64,000 nucleotides of DNA from an uncultured Anaerolineae bacterium (lineage in GTDB: Bacteria > Chloroflexota > Anaerolineae > CG2-30-64-16). Shown here piece after piece: positions 50,191 to 60,400 of the stretch (its first letter is position 1; every line of letters begins with the position of its first letter). Both the position numbers and the translations under genes were made by a program. The stretch is from positions 1-64,000 of the forward strand of contig CAKZKT010000017.1 in NCBI GenBank assembly GCA_937124585.1, in the 5' to 3' direction. The notes under the pieces are model-generated. The model did no database searches, had not been told where the DNA came from, and saw nothing but the letters and a program-made list of their open reading frames with translations.

Positions 50191-51822
50191 CCTTGCGCGT
50201 TCCCACACGATCTTGCCGCCGACGATCGTCATCTCCACACGTATCTCTTTGATCTGTTCCTCCGGCACGGTGAAGTAGTCTCGATCCAGGACGGCGAGAT
50301 CGGCCAGTTTGCCGGTTTCGATGGTGCCCTTCAGGTGTTCTTCGCGCGTCAGCCAGGCGCCGCCGAGGGTGTAGGCGCGCAGCGCCTCGCTGCGCGTGAT
50401 CGCTTCGTGCGCTGCGACGAGGTGGCCCAGCTTGTTTTTGCGCGTGACCAGTGCATAGAGGGCCACGAAGGGGTTGGCCGATACCGTGCTGGGATCGTCG
50501 GAGCTGGCGGCCAGGGGCACGCCGTGATCCAGGTATTTGCGCGCGGGTTTGTAATTGGCTGCCCGGCGCGGGCCGACATCTCGGAAGAGCAGGTCGCCCT
50601 CCCAGTAGATGAATGTGGGCTGGATGACGGCGGCGATGCGATGTGGTGCCATCTGTTCCAGCGCGTGGTCGGTCGGGAAGTAGGCGTGGATGATGCTGTG
50701 GCGGGCATCGGGCCTGGCTACGGCTTGGCCGGCCGCGACGAAGGCGTCTACCGCCAGGTCCTGCGCGCGGTCGCCGCAGCAGTGGATGCCCACATCCCAG
50801 CCCAGTTCGTTGGCTGTTCGGAAGAAACGCCGCAGGTCCTCGACGCTCAGCCGGTTGTAATTGACGACCTCTGTCTCGCCCTCGAACGGTTCGTACATGT
50901 AGGCTGTGTGCGGCGTGGTGCCGCCGTCAATCGCCATCTTCAGGCCGCCGAGACGCAGCCACTCGTCGCCCAGGCCGGTGAAGACGCCCAGCTCGCGCGC
51001 CCGGCTGTCGAGCTGCGCCTCGGTCTCTTCCTGCCGGAAGCCATGCCAGCTCGGCATCAGGTTCGTGCGTACGGTCAGGCCGCCGGACTGATAGCATGCC
51101 TGGTAGGCGCGCATTTCGGCGGCGTTCAGGCCGGGCTCGATGATGCTGGTGATGCCGAAGCGGTGCATCTGCTGGCAGCCCAGCCGGATGGCCTGTTGCA
51201 TCTCCTCGTGGGTCGGCGGCGGGATCAGACGGCGCACCAGGCCCTTTGCCTGGCCGCGCAGCAGGCCGTTCGGCGTGCCGTCCGCGTCGCGTTCGATGCG
51301 GCCGCCGTCGGGGTCGGGCGTGGTGGCCGTGATGCCGGCCAGGCGCAGGGCAACGCTGTTGACCAGGTCGGTGTTGAAGAAGCGCATCAGCACGACCGGG
51401 TGCTCGGCGGTCGCATGGTCAATGTCGTGGCGGGTGGGCAGGCGACCGCCCGGAAAGTTGCCCTCGTTCCATCCCTGGCCGATGATCCAGGCGCCCGGCG
51501 GCGTATTCCTGGCGCGCGCGGCAACCAGGGCTGCCATCTCTTCCGGCGACTCACACTCGTCCAGGCGGATGGTCGCCTGCTTGGCGCCGGTCTCCATCAT
51601 GTGTACGTGTGCGTCGAAGAGGCCGGGGATGACCGCGCGGCCCTGGAGTTGGATGCGTTGCGTGTCCGGCCCGGCCAGGTTGGCGATCTCGGAGTCAGCT
51701 CCAACGGCGATGAAACGGCCCTCTTTGATTGCCGCGGCCTGGGCAATCGAGTGGTCGGCGTCCATGGTGTAGATGCGGCCACCGGTGAGGATCAAATCGG
51801 GTGCAAGGTTGGTGATTTTCAT
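50188..51822 (-). CDS. YtcJ-like metal-dependent amidohydrolase (second copy)
   Basis: 544 residues. GGRIYTMDADHS, AVIPGLFDAHVHMMETG, GQGWNEGNFPGGRLPTRHDI, VVLMRFFNTDLVNSVAL, LGGLKMAIDGGTTPHTAYM, GIHCCGDRAQDL, HSIIHAYFP and LAASSDDPSTVSA. Same family as the plus-strand gene but clearly diverged (Cys-rich CCGD, Arg-rich MRFFN), so not a recent duplicate. It follows a binding-protein gene after one dispersed palindrome, so its substrate may be taken up by that importer. No clear SD. Confidence 0.9.
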   Translation of the reverse strand: MKITNLAPDLILTGGRIYTMDADHSIAQAAAIKEGRFIAVGADSEIANLAGPDTQRIQLQGRAVIPGLFDAHVHMMETGAKQATIRLDECESPEEMAALVAARARNTPPGAWIIGQGWNEGNFPGGRLPTRHDIDHATAEHPVVLMRFFNTDLVNSVALRLAGITATTPDPDGGRIERDADGTPNGLLRGQAKGLVRRLIPPPTHEEMQQAIRLGCQQMHRFGITSIIEPGLNAAEMRAYQACYQSGGLTVRTNLMPSWHGFRQEETEAQLDSRARELGVFTGLGDEWLRLGGLKMAIDGGTTPHTAYMYEPFEGETEVVNYNRLSVEDLRRFFRTANELGWDVGIHCCGDRAQDLAVDAFVAAGQAVARPDARHSIIHAYFPTDHALEQMAPHRIAAVIQPTFIYWEGDLLFRDVGPRRAANYKPARKYLDHGVPLAASSDDPSTVSANPFVALYALVTRKNKLGHLVAAHEAITRSEALRAYTLGGAWLTREEHLKGTIETGKLADLAVLDRDYFTVPEEQIKEIRVEMTIVGGKIVWERAR

Positions 51823-51854
51823 AGGCTGGGAACTGGATTCGGTCGGATGGATTT

Positions 51855-51888
51855 ACGTGCCAGGCATCTTGCAGAGTGCCTGGCACGT
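51855..51888. repeat. 34-nt palindrome, single copy
   Basis: Arms ACGTGCCAGGCA and TGCCTGGCACGT around TCTTGCAGAG. The outer arms match the other copies but the loop is different. It lies 20 nt downstream of the binding-protein stop codon, in the gap before the amidohydrolase. Confidence 0.92.
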
Positions 51889-51908
51889 CGGGCGGTTGTT
51901 TGAGGGGC

Positions 51909-53750
51909 TTACCGCGTCCCGGTCGAGCGATAGATCAACGACTCGCGGCTGGTGAAGCGGTGGCGGTGCCAGGTGACCGTCCCGTTCTTGTCCGGCGTGA
52001 ACATCGGGCCCTTGATGTCGGGCTTGACCATCGCCGTCAGGATCGGGTGATAGAGGGGCACCAGCGCCACGTCCTCGATCAGGATCTTCTCGGCCTGCTG
52101 GTACATTGCGTTGCGCTTCGCTTCGTCGCCCAGCACGGCGCCCGCTTCGCACAGCAGCTTGTTGAAGTCCTTGTTGTACCAGGTGTGGCGGCCGGGCATG
52201 GCCGACAGATCGGTCACGCCGCCCTTCTCGCAGCCGCCCCACGGGCTGAGCATGTTGCTGCCGTCCACGAAGTCGAACTCATAGGGCACGAGGGCAAAGA
52301 TGAAGTCGCCGCCCTTGTTCTTCTTCTGCGAGCGCATCTTCTCGGTGTAGATGCTGTAATCCAGGTTTTGAATCGTGACATCCACGCCGATGTTTTCCTT
52401 CAACATGCCGGCGATCGCCTCAGAGGCGGCCACCAGCGCCGGGGCTGCGTTGCGCAGATAGAGCGTCAGCTTCGGGAAGCCCTTGCCGCCAGGATAGCCG
52501 GCTTCTTCCATCAGCTTGGCCGCCAGCTTGGGGTCGTAGTTCTGCACGCTCTTCAGCTTTTCCACGCTCTCGCCGGGGAAGCCGGGCGGGTTCATGGTGT
52601 AGGCCGCCACGCCCTGATACTGTAGCGGGCCGGCGATCAGCTTGTCGCGATCCACGGCGTGGCTGAACGCCTGACGTACTTTCAGGTTGTCGAACGGCTT
52701 GTTCCAGGTGTCGAAGAAGAGGTAGTAGGTCATGAAGTTCGGCCAGGAGATGAGCTGCTTCTTCAGCTCGGGGCTGGCCATGATCTCGGCCATAGCCGAG
52801 GGCGGCAGGTCCTGCTGATAGCCGCCGCCGATCGCGTCTAATTCGTTGTTCTTGTAGGCCGGCCAGCGCGTTTCGACCGCCATGAAGGTCACGATGATCT
52901 TGTCCATCATCGGCGGGAAGGGGCCGTTATACTTCTCGTTGGCCACGAACACGAGTTCTTTGCCTTTGGTGTAGCTTTCCAGCTTGTACGGCCCGGCGAA
53001 GACCCAGTTGTTCTTGTCGAAGGCCCACGAGCCGTCGTTCAGGCGATCCTTGACCACGTGTTTGGGCACGACCCACAGATCGGCGAAGATCTTGTCCAGG
53101 TAGGGGGTCGGCCGATCGGTGGTCACGGTGAAGGTGTAGTCGTCCACCTTCTTGGCGCCGAGTTCTTCGGGTGGCCTCTTGCCGCTGACGACATCGTTCC
53201 AGTTGACGATGTTCGCCATGCTGTAGAACCACTCGAAGTCGTAGTCGGGTCGGGCGAACCGCTGCAGGGTGAAGACCATGTCGTCGGCCGTGATCGGCTT
53301 GCCGTCGCTCCAGACCCGCTTCTTGTCCATGTAGAAGGTCCAGGTCAGACCGTCCTGCGAGATCTCCCATTTGGTGCAGAGGTTCGGCTGCGGCTCGTAT
53401 TCCTTGTTGGGCCGGGTGCAGGAATCGGCCCAGGCCACATAATCGCCCCAGTTCTCGTCGTAGACGCTGGCATCCCAGGTCATCCACTTCGCTTCTGTCT
53501 CGCCATAGCGCATGACCTGTTTTTCAATCGGCGCTGCGTCTGGCGGGAGGACCACGCCGGCGCGATTGACGACGGGGGCTTTGGTGGGCGCAGCCGCCGG
53601 CTGCGCGGGCGCCTTGGTCGGCTCGACGGCCGGTTTGGCCGCGGTCGGCTGTGCAGGCTGTGGCGCGGGCGCCGTGCATCCCAACACGAGCGCCGCGATC
53701 AGCGACAGCAGGATCAAGACGAAGAGCGGTCGTGCGAACTTGCCTTTCAT
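51909..53750 (-). CDS. ABC transporter solute-binding lipoprotein, family 5
   Basis: 613 residues. Lipobox ALVLGC (Cys25), Pro/Ala/Thr-rich linker with PTKAP units, then SBP_bac_5 core: CTKWEISQDGLTWTFYMDKKRVWSDGKPI, FAGPYKLESYTKGKE, VRQAFSHAVDRDKLI, AKLMEEAGYPGGKG and a C-terminal VALVPLYHPI. Unlike the other operons here, the permease genes precede it. MKGKFARP has SD AGGAGGAG 6 nt upstream. Confidence 0.94.
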   Translation of the reverse strand: MKGKFARPLFVLILLSLIAALVLGCTAPAPQPAQPTAAKPAVEPTKAPAQPAAAPTKAPVVNRAGVVLPPDAAPIEKQVMRYGETEAKWMTWDASVYDENWGDYVAWADSCTRPNKEYEPQPNLCTKWEISQDGLTWTFYMDKKRVWSDGKPITADDMVFTLQRFARPDYDFEWFYSMANIVNWNDVVSGKRPPEELGAKKVDDYTFTVTTDRPTPYLDKIFADLWVVPKHVVKDRLNDGSWAFDKNNWVFAGPYKLESYTKGKELVFVANEKYNGPFPPMMDKIIVTFMAVETRWPAYKNNELDAIGGGYQQDLPPSAMAEIMASPELKKQLISWPNFMTYYLFFDTWNKPFDNLKVRQAFSHAVDRDKLIAGPLQYQGVAAYTMNPPGFPGESVEKLKSVQNYDPKLAAKLMEEAGYPGGKGFPKLTLYLRNAAPALVAASEAIAGMLKENIGVDVTIQNLDYSIYTEKMRSQKKNKGGDFIFALVPYEFDFVDGSNMLSPWGGCEKGGVTDLSAMPGRHTWYNKDFNKLLCEAGAVLGDEAKRNAMYQQAEKILIEDVALVPLYHPILTAMVKPDIKGPMFTPDKNGTVTWHRHRFTSRESLIYRSTGTR

Positions 53751-53902
53751 CGTGTTCTCCTCCTGTGAAGAATCAGTCGGCTGGTGGATTGCTCTGAACA
53801 TGTGGCGCTGACCGTTGGATGCCCAATCCGTCGGTGCAGTCATCGCTCAAGACGAGTCATTGGGGCTTGCCTCCTCATCTCATCGAGTTCTGCAGGTTCA
53901 CC

Positions 53903-54892
53903 TCATTTCGTGTTGATCATCTTGGGGTCGAGGGCGTCCCGCAGGCCATCGCCCATCAACGTGAACCCCAACATGGTCAACGCGATCATCAGCGCCGGGA
54001 AGAGCGCCAGGTGCCAGTAGTAGGTCATGTTGGTGATGCCGTCCCGGCCCAGCATCTGGCCCCAACTGGGCATGGGCGGATTGATGCCGACGCCCAGAAA
54101 GCTCAGCGAGGCTTCGGCGAAGATGGCGATGGGAATGCCGAAGGTGAGCGCGATGATGATCGGCGTCAGGGCGTTGGGCAGCAGATGGATGCGAAAGATG
54201 CGCCGGGCCGACGCGCCGATCATGCGGCTGGCCTCGATGAACTCCTTCTCACGCAGCGACAGAAACTGGGCGCGCGTCAGCCGGCAGATGCTGATCCAGC
54301 TGGTCAGGCCGATGGCCAGCATCACGTTCCAGAAGCCTGCACCCAGGCGGGCCATGATCAGAAATGCGAACAGCAGCGTGGGGATCGCCGACATGATGTC
54401 CACCAGGCGCATCACCAGGAAATCGGCGCGGCCGCCCCGCCAGCCGGCGATGGCGCCCAGCGGGATGCCGATGGCGAGTGCGACGAGCTGCGCCAGCAAG
54501 CCGATGGACAGGCTGATGCGCGCGCCGTAGACGATGCGGCTGTAGAGATCGCGGCCGTTGAGATCGGTTCCCATCCAGTATTCCCGGCCGGGGAAGGCAC
54601 CCACCGGGCCGAAAAAGCCCTTGTTGTAGGGCGTGCGGGCGAGGAGCGGGGTCGGGGTGCGGCCCATCGGCAGCGCAATGAACCAGTCGTCGGCGAAAAC
54701 GGCGAAGAACGTCAGCGTCAGGACGATCGCCGCACCGACGATGGCGAGCTTGTTTTTGGCAAAACGGCGCAGCGCATCGCGGCCCAGGCTGCGCGGCGGC
54801 CGAATGAGGTCGCGACGATCGGCTTCTTCTCGATATGCTTCGACAGGAGCAGGTGCCAGGAGCAGGTCGCTACGGTCTAAATCGGTCGGCAT
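53903..54892 (-). CDS. DppC/OppC-type ABC transporter permease
   Basis: 329 residues. A charged N-terminus precedes FAKNKLAIVGAAIVLTLTFFAVFADDW. GTDLNGRDLYSRIVYGARIS, EAA loop FIEASRMIGASARRIFRIHLLPN and FTLMGDGLRDALDP follow. A moderate insert (ALPMGRTPTPLLARTPYNKG) lies in the first periplasmic loop. It starts 16 nt after the DppB-type stop; SD weak. Confidence 0.94.
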   Translation of the reverse strand: MPTDLDRSDLLLAPAPVEAYREEADRRDLIRPPRSLGRDALRRFAKNKLAIVGAAIVLTLTFFAVFADDWFIALPMGRTPTPLLARTPYNKGFFGPVGAFPGREYWMGTDLNGRDLYSRIVYGARISLSIGLLAQLVALAIGIPLGAIAGWRGGRADFLVMRLVDIMSAIPTLLFAFLIMARLGAGFWNVMLAIGLTSWISICRLTRAQFLSLREKEFIEASRMIGASARRIFRIHLLPNALTPIIIALTFGIPIAIFAEASLSFLGVGINPPMPSWGQMLGRDGITNMTYYWHLALFPALMIALTMLGFTLMGDGLRDALDPKMINTK

Positions 54893-54908
54893 GGCATGGT
54901 CTCGGCGC

Positions 54909-55829
54909 TTATTTCAAACGGATGCGCGGGTCGGCGAAGACGTACAGCACGTCGGTGATCAGGTAGGTGATGGCGATCAGCACGGCCCACAGCATTGTCA
55001 ACCCGATGATCATGGGATAATCGCGGTCGAACGTGCTCGTCACCCAGAACTTGCCCAGGCCGGGCACCCGGAAGATCGCCTCGATGAAAATGGAGCCGGT
55101 GATGAGGTCGGGCACGAGCGGGCCGAAGACGGTGAGCAGGGGGATCATGGCGTTGCGCAGCACATGGCGCAGCATCACGCTGCGCTCGCCCAGGCCTTTG
55201 GCGCGCGCGGTGCGCACATAGTCGGCGCGCATCACCTCGATGATGCTGGCGCGCGTGTAGCGCGCGATCGTCGCCATCGGGGCCAGCGAATAGGCCAGCA
55301 CCGGCAGGATCCACTGCCTGGGCGTGTCCCAGCCGCCGGTCGGCACCCATTTCAGCGTCAGGGCAAAGATCAGGATGAAGAGAATGCCCCAGACGAAGTG
55401 CGGCATCACGAAGCCGAGCGTCGAGACGAGGGTCACCAGGTAATCCAACCAGCTGTTCTGTTTGATTGCCGCAATGATGCCGAGCGGCAGGCCGGTGCCG
55501 AAAGCGACCAGTAGTGCCATCAATCCTAGGTGCGCGGTGACCGGCCACGTACGGCTGATCAGGCCGATCACGCTCTCGTCAGGGTGTTTGAACGACATGC
55601 CGAAGTCCAGCTGGACAACGCCCGAAATCCAGATCAGATATTGCTGCCAAAGCGGTTTGTCCAGTCCGTAGCGCGCCCGCAAAGCGGCGAGCTGTTCCTC
55701 GGAGAACGGCCGTTGGCCCTCTTTCCACGGCCCGCCCGGCACTTCGTGCATCAGCGCAAAGGTGATCATCGAGAGAATCAACAGGACCGGAATCAGTCCG
55801 GCCAGACGCATGAGAATGTAGCGCCCCAT
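54909..55829 (-). CDS. DppB/OppB-type ABC transporter permease
   Basis: 306 residues. YILMRLAGLIPVLLILSMITF, HEVPGGPWKEGQRPF, YGLDKPLWQQYLIW, EAA loop YVRTARAKGLGERSVMLRHV and FADPRIRLK. The ATG directly follows the TAA of the deacetylase gene, with GGAG 9 nt upstream, so the two are translated together. Confidence 0.94.
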   Translation of the reverse strand: MGRYILMRLAGLIPVLLILSMITFALMHEVPGGPWKEGQRPFSEEQLAALRARYGLDKPLWQQYLIWISGVVQLDFGMSFKHPDESVIGLISRTWPVTAHLGLMALLVAFGTGLPLGIIAAIKQNSWLDYLVTLVSTLGFVMPHFVWGILFILIFALTLKWVPTGGWDTPRQWILPVLAYSLAPMATIARYTRASIIEVMRADYVRTARAKGLGERSVMLRHVLRNAMIPLLTVFGPLVPDLITGSIFIEAIFRVPGLGKFWVTSTFDRDYPMIIGLTMLWAVLIAITYLITDVLYVFADPRIRLK

Positions 55830-56708
55830 TTATTGTTGCTCCATCGCGAGGTTATGCGCCGAAAGCTCCCTGGCGACATCGCCCAGCCGCGCAAAACGGC
55901 CGCCCCCATGCGCCAGCGCGTGTTCGATGAACTGCGCCAGCAGCGTCAGCCGATGCCCGCGACCGATGACCTGCGGATGCATCGTCAGGGTCAGCACGCC
56001 GGTCGGCGCATGTACGACCATGTAGTCGAACTCAGCCGTCCAGATTTCGCACACCTTGGACGGCGCCGAGAGGCCGACGCGCAGCGGATTGAAGTTGAAG
56101 GTGAAATGCGGCCAGTCATCCAGCGCGTAGTCTACCGGAAATTCCCACAGCGGCGCCTCTGCGCCAGGCTGCAGGGGTATGTCTGGTCCGACCCGGTCGC
56201 CCAACCGGGGATGATACGGATAGAAGTCGTCGGCGAACAGGCTGGAATCGTAGGCAAAGCCATACTCTACCAGCAGGGACAGGGTTGCGTTGCTGTGATC
56301 CCAGGATGGGGAGCGATAGCCGACCGGCGGCTGCCCGCTCAGGCGTTCGAGTGCGGCCATGCCGCGTTCGATCTCCCGGCGTTCTTCGTCAACGTTCAGC
56401 GTGCTGGGATCGCGATGGCTGTAGCTGTGATGTGCGATCTCGTGCCCGGCAGCCAGGATCGCCGCAACCGCCTCGGGATACGATTCGGCGGTGTGGCCCG
56501 GCACGAAAAAGGTGGCCGGAAGCCGATATGCGGCCAATAAGTCCAGCACGCGCGGCAAACCGACGCGTGCGCCGTATTCGCCTCGCGACAATTTGGCCGG
56601 GGTGGCCGGTGGAAAGCTGGCCAGCCAAACGCTCAACGCATCAAAGTCGAAGGTCAGACACACAGTCCAGCCGTCATGGCTGGCGTTCTGGGCTGTACCA
56701 TGTCGCAC
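55830..56708 (-). CDS. Polysaccharide deacetylase (NodB-homology) family protein
   Basis: About 292 residues. NodB landmarks are CLTFDFDALSVW (motif 1 Asp), HEIAHHSYSHRDP (His-x3-His motif 2), VGYRSPSWDHS (motif 3) and a C-terminal LTLTMHPQVIGRG. The family removes N-acetyl groups from chitin- or peptidoglycan-like polymers, or acts on other amides (puuE-type). No signal peptide. I chose a GTG (VRHGTAQN) with GGAG 7 nt upstream, close to the domain start; an upstream ATG at 56753 is also possible. First gene of an importer operon behind a consensus promoter. Confidence 0.87.
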   Translation of the reverse strand: MRHGTAQNASHDGWTVCLTFDFDALSVWLASFPPATPAKLSRGEYGARVGLPRVLDLLAAYRLPATFFVPGHTAESYPEAVAAILAAGHEIAHHSYSHRDPSTLNVDEERREIERGMAALERLSGQPPVGYRSPSWDHSNATLSLLVEYGFAYDSSLFADDFYPYHPRLGDRVGPDIPLQPGAEAPLWEFPVDYALDDWPHFTFNFNPLRVGLSAPSKVCEIWTAEFDYMVVHAPTGVLTLTMHPQVIGRGHRLTLLAQFIEHALAHGGGRFARLGDVARELSAHNLAMEQQ

Positions 56709-56927
56709 GATCAGACTCCAATGGCCTCCCAACCCTACGGATCGGAGGGACATCCGGCCGGGATAAATCAATCAGCAGGCAAGTACGACGCTGTAAATTC
56801 TGCTGCGGGGCAAAACGATCAAACTGTCGAAGTGGATGCTTGTGCTTGATCCAGGTCAGATGAAAGGCGGCAGCGATGGTTGCGCAACGATGCGCGGGGC
56901 TCCAATCGTTCCATCCGACACCAGAGG

Positions 56928-56955
56928 ATTATAAGGACATTTCGCAGATTGTCAA
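56928..56955 (-). promoter_or_regulatory. Perfect-consensus sigma-70 promoter
   Basis: Minus strand TTGACA (56950-56955), 16-nt spacer, TATAAT (56928-56933). Both hexamers match the consensus exactly. It would transcribe the deacetylase/importer operon with a leader of about 210 nt, in which TTGCGCAA and several short palindromes occur but no recognised riboswitch. Confidence 0.88.
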
Positions 56956-56966
56956 TTGGCCGGATG

Positions 56967-57476
56967 TCATTCCGGCCTGTCCCCGATCACGACCGGGACC
57001 TCGTAAATGTCGCCGGTTGCTGAGGGCAAGTAGAAGGGGGCGCTGGCGGCAACAACCTCGCCAGCCGGCCGCGCATAAACCAGCCAGCGATAGGGGCCGC
57101 TGCCCAGGTGGCCGTCGGCCACGGCCCAGGTCTTTTTCCCAATGCCGCGAAACGCTTCGTCCAGCGCGCCCTGCCAGCCGGTGACATCGTGCCAGGCTCC
57201 GAACGCGTCTTGCCACTGCACGCCTGCCCAGAGCGCCTGCCAGTCGGCCGGCGACTGTCCGACCGGCAAAGTCAATACCAGCACGATCAGCGTGCGCCCA
57301 GGCGATGGTGCTGGCGGTGTTATGGGAGTCGCAGTGGCGCGCGGCGGACGTGGGGGCATGGCATCGGCGGGCGCAGGGGCCAGCGCCGCCGCGCCGATGA
57401 GCAGGGCAAGACAGATGACGAGGATCGCCTGCCAGCATCGCTGAGGCAAATTCCGGGCTTGATCTCCGGTCTGCAT
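56967..57476 (-). CDS. Hypothetical secreted protein
   Basis: 169 residues. Signal peptide (ILVICLALLIGAAALA ... ADA) followed by a Pro-rich stretch (MPPRPPRATATPITPP) and a small globular part with LIVLVLTLPVGQSPADWQALW, DAFGAWHDVTGWQGAL, GPYRWLVYA and DIYEVPVVIGDRPE. AGAGGT lies 5 nt before the ATG. It starts 17 nt after the cohesin-like protein and is probably co-transcribed with it as a small extracellular companion. No family recognised. Confidence 0.8.
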   Translation of the reverse strand: MQTGDQARNLPQRCWQAILVICLALLIGAAALAPAPADAMPPRPPRATATPITPPAPSPGRTLIVLVLTLPVGQSPADWQALWAGVQWQDAFGAWHDVTGWQGALDEAFRGIGKKTWAVADGHLGSGPYRWLVYARPAGEVVAASAPFYLPSATGDIYEVPVVIGDRPE

Positions 57477-57493
57477 CGCACACCTCTGAGATA

Positions 57494-60400
57494 TTAGCGC
57501 GGCGGCATGGTAACCGGCGACCGGCGGCGGTCTGCGGCCGCGGCCGGAGAGCGCATGCCCTGGGCCGCGGCCGCAGGCACGTACACCGGCCCGAACACGT
57601 TGTTGTAGGCGCCGCCACGCGCTTCGTGCGTCTCCAGCACACCGCCATAGTCGGTCAGGTCGTTGGCCGAATCCACCTGGGCATACACGGCTGTGCCGGG
57701 CGGCAACGGGAAAGCGATCCAGGTGTAGTCGGCGTCCATGAACGCGTCCCCGAAGGCCACAACGAGCGACTGGCCCGCCAGCAGCGGCAACGGCTGTATT
57801 CTCGGATTGCGTTCATTCGTGATCGCCCAGGCGATGCCCTGGGCGCTGCGGCCGTCGTCCCAGATCTCGTTGACCGCGACCGGCGGCGGTATTGGATTGA
57901 CATAGAAGTCAATCCAGAATTCATCTACAACCGGCACCTCGCCTTGATTCCGGATCACAACCTGCACGCCGTCTGCCGTCACCATCAGGCTGGTGATGAC
58001 CAGGTCGGGCCGGGGGATGTGCGCGCGGTGCACTACCGGCAGATAATACCGATATGTGGCCGCGCCGGTGGCCGTCGGCGTGGCGCGACGTGTGCCGGTC
58101 GGCGTCGGGGTGGCGCTGCGCGTGGCGGTGGGCGTGGCCGTGGGGGTGCCGGTAGCTGTCGGCGTGACCCCGGCCGTGCCGGTCGGCGTCGGGGTGACGG
58201 TGGGTGTCGCCGTGGGGGCGCCGGTCGGCGTCGGGGTGGCGCTGCGCGTGGCGGTGGGCGTGGCCGTGGGGGTGCCGGTAGCTGTCGGCGTGACCCCGGC
58301 CGTGCCGGTCGGCGTCGGGGTGACGGTGGGTGTCGCCGTGGGGGCGCCGGTCGGCGTCGGGGTGGCGCTGCGCGTGGCGGTGGGCGTCGCCGTGGGGGTG
58401 CTCGTCGGCGGACTCGGTGGCGTAAGGCCGGTTGACGGCGCCGTTGGCGTCGGGGTCGCTGTGGTCGGGCACAGGATGTCCAGCCGGCCGTGCCGCGCGA
58501 CGACCGGAATGGCATCGCCTGCCGTCGAAACAAAGTTCTCTACCTGCACGGTCAGCGGCGTGTCGGCGATGCAGACCGGGCCGGCGGCCGGCGCAAAGAT
58601 GATTTCCAGGAAAGGCCCGGCGCCGCTGTAGCCCTGGCCCGTCAGCACGCTGGCGTAAACCCGGCCTTCGCCGTCCGCCGCGCGGCAGAAGCCGCCGTTC
58701 AGTTCAGGAACCAGGTCGCTGCGGATGCGGCAACTGACAGCGCGCGCTGCCGCCGGGTCATAGGTCACCGCAAAGGTCGCCGCGCCCAGTCCGGCCACAT
58801 CCGCGATCCAGACATCCACGGCCGCGGCCGCGCCGGGCGCAACGGTGTAGACGCCGGTCGCTTCCGGCGGCCCGATGAGCACGCGCGGCCCTGCGATCGG
58901 CGCCAGCAGGCGCACCAGGCTGTCCTGCGCCTGCCACGTGAGGGGATCGCCCTGGGGGCCGGTCACCGACTCGGCCAACAGGTCGAGCGGGCTCGTATCC
59001 CCATCGGACGCTGCCGGGGCCGCCGCGAGGGTCACGGTGAAGGGGGTCAGCGCACCGGACAGGCCAGCCGGAGCAAGCAGGACGAACCGGATGATCCCGG
59101 CCTGCAGGTCATAGGCGGCGTTGCAGGAACCGAACCCGGCAGCGCTCGCACAGCGCACCGGCCGCACCACGGCCGGGTCATAGGCCAGGTTGCCGATCAG
59201 GCTGCCCAATGGCTGGCCGGGATTCACATCGAGGGCGATAGGCAGATCCAGGTTGGCCCCGCGCGGCAGGAGGAAGCCCGCAGGGGTGGCGCCGGCCAGG
59301 CGCAGCACGACCGCTGGCGTGACGACCCCGGCGGCGGCAAGCTCGATCTCGCCTCCTGCGGTCCGGTAGGGCAGCCGGTTGCCGGCCGCGTCGGTGAAGT
59401 TAGCGACCTCGAAGGTCAGCGCGGTGCGCGCGCCCGGCTGCGCGTTGGGATGGCGGCGAAAGGTGAGCGCGGCGATGTCGGCGACGGGGGGCAACGGCCC
59501 GGTGCTCACCAGGCTCATGTGGATTGCGCCTGGCTCGCTGCGCGTGTTGCAGACGCCGCCGGCGAGTTCAGGGGCGAGTTGACAGGATGCGGCCAGTAGC
59601 ACCACTGGGTTGTAGCGGATGCTCCACGTGGCCGCGCGCACCGCGGCGCCGGAATCCAGGAAGACGTGCACCGTGGCCGGCCCATCGTCGTACAACGTTT
59701 GACCGGCCGGCGCCAGGCGCAACGTGGCCGCGTCGGGGCCTGAGGCCGGTGCGATGCCCAGGGCGCCGTTGCGCACCTCCACGGGGATCGGCGCGCCGGC
59801 GGCGTTGCTGAACGCGTCAATCGTAAGAACGAGATCGCTCGTGGCGCCGGGCTGCGCCGCGCCGGCGGCCGCAAAGACCACCTCAAACGCCAGCAGGGGC
59901 CCGGCCAGGCCCGAAGGCGACAACAAGTTGGCGCGCACCTGATCCACATGGAGGACGCACAGGCCCGAAGCATCGTCGCTTGCGCCGCCAATCGGATGGC
60001 AGGCCAGCGGCTGCACGACCGCCGGATCGAAACCGAGCGCAAAAGTGGCCGAGCCCAGATCGGTCACGCCGGTGACCCAGATCGGGACGGTGGTCGTCAT
60101 GCCGAGCGTCAGCGTGAACGCCGCCGTCTGATCGGGCGCGCCGACATGGACGATGGCCCCGGTCCCGGCGCCTGCCACCACCCGAATCCGGCTGCCCAGA
60201 CCGCGGGCGATCATCGGATTGCCCTGCGCGTCAGATGCCGTTTCGATCAACGGCGTGATCAGACTTTGAGCTCCCAGGGGGGCAGTCGGGACCGCCTCGA
60301 AGGTCAGGTCGAAAAGCCCGACCTGGCCCGTGATGCCGGTGCCGGCGAGCAGGTTGAGACGAATCAGGCCGTGCTCCGGATCGTAGGCCGGGTTGCAGAA

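Noticed and set aside
51855-51888. Rho-independent terminator
   Set aside because: The stem is strong, but no T-run follows on either strand, and the same holds for all other copies of the palindrome.
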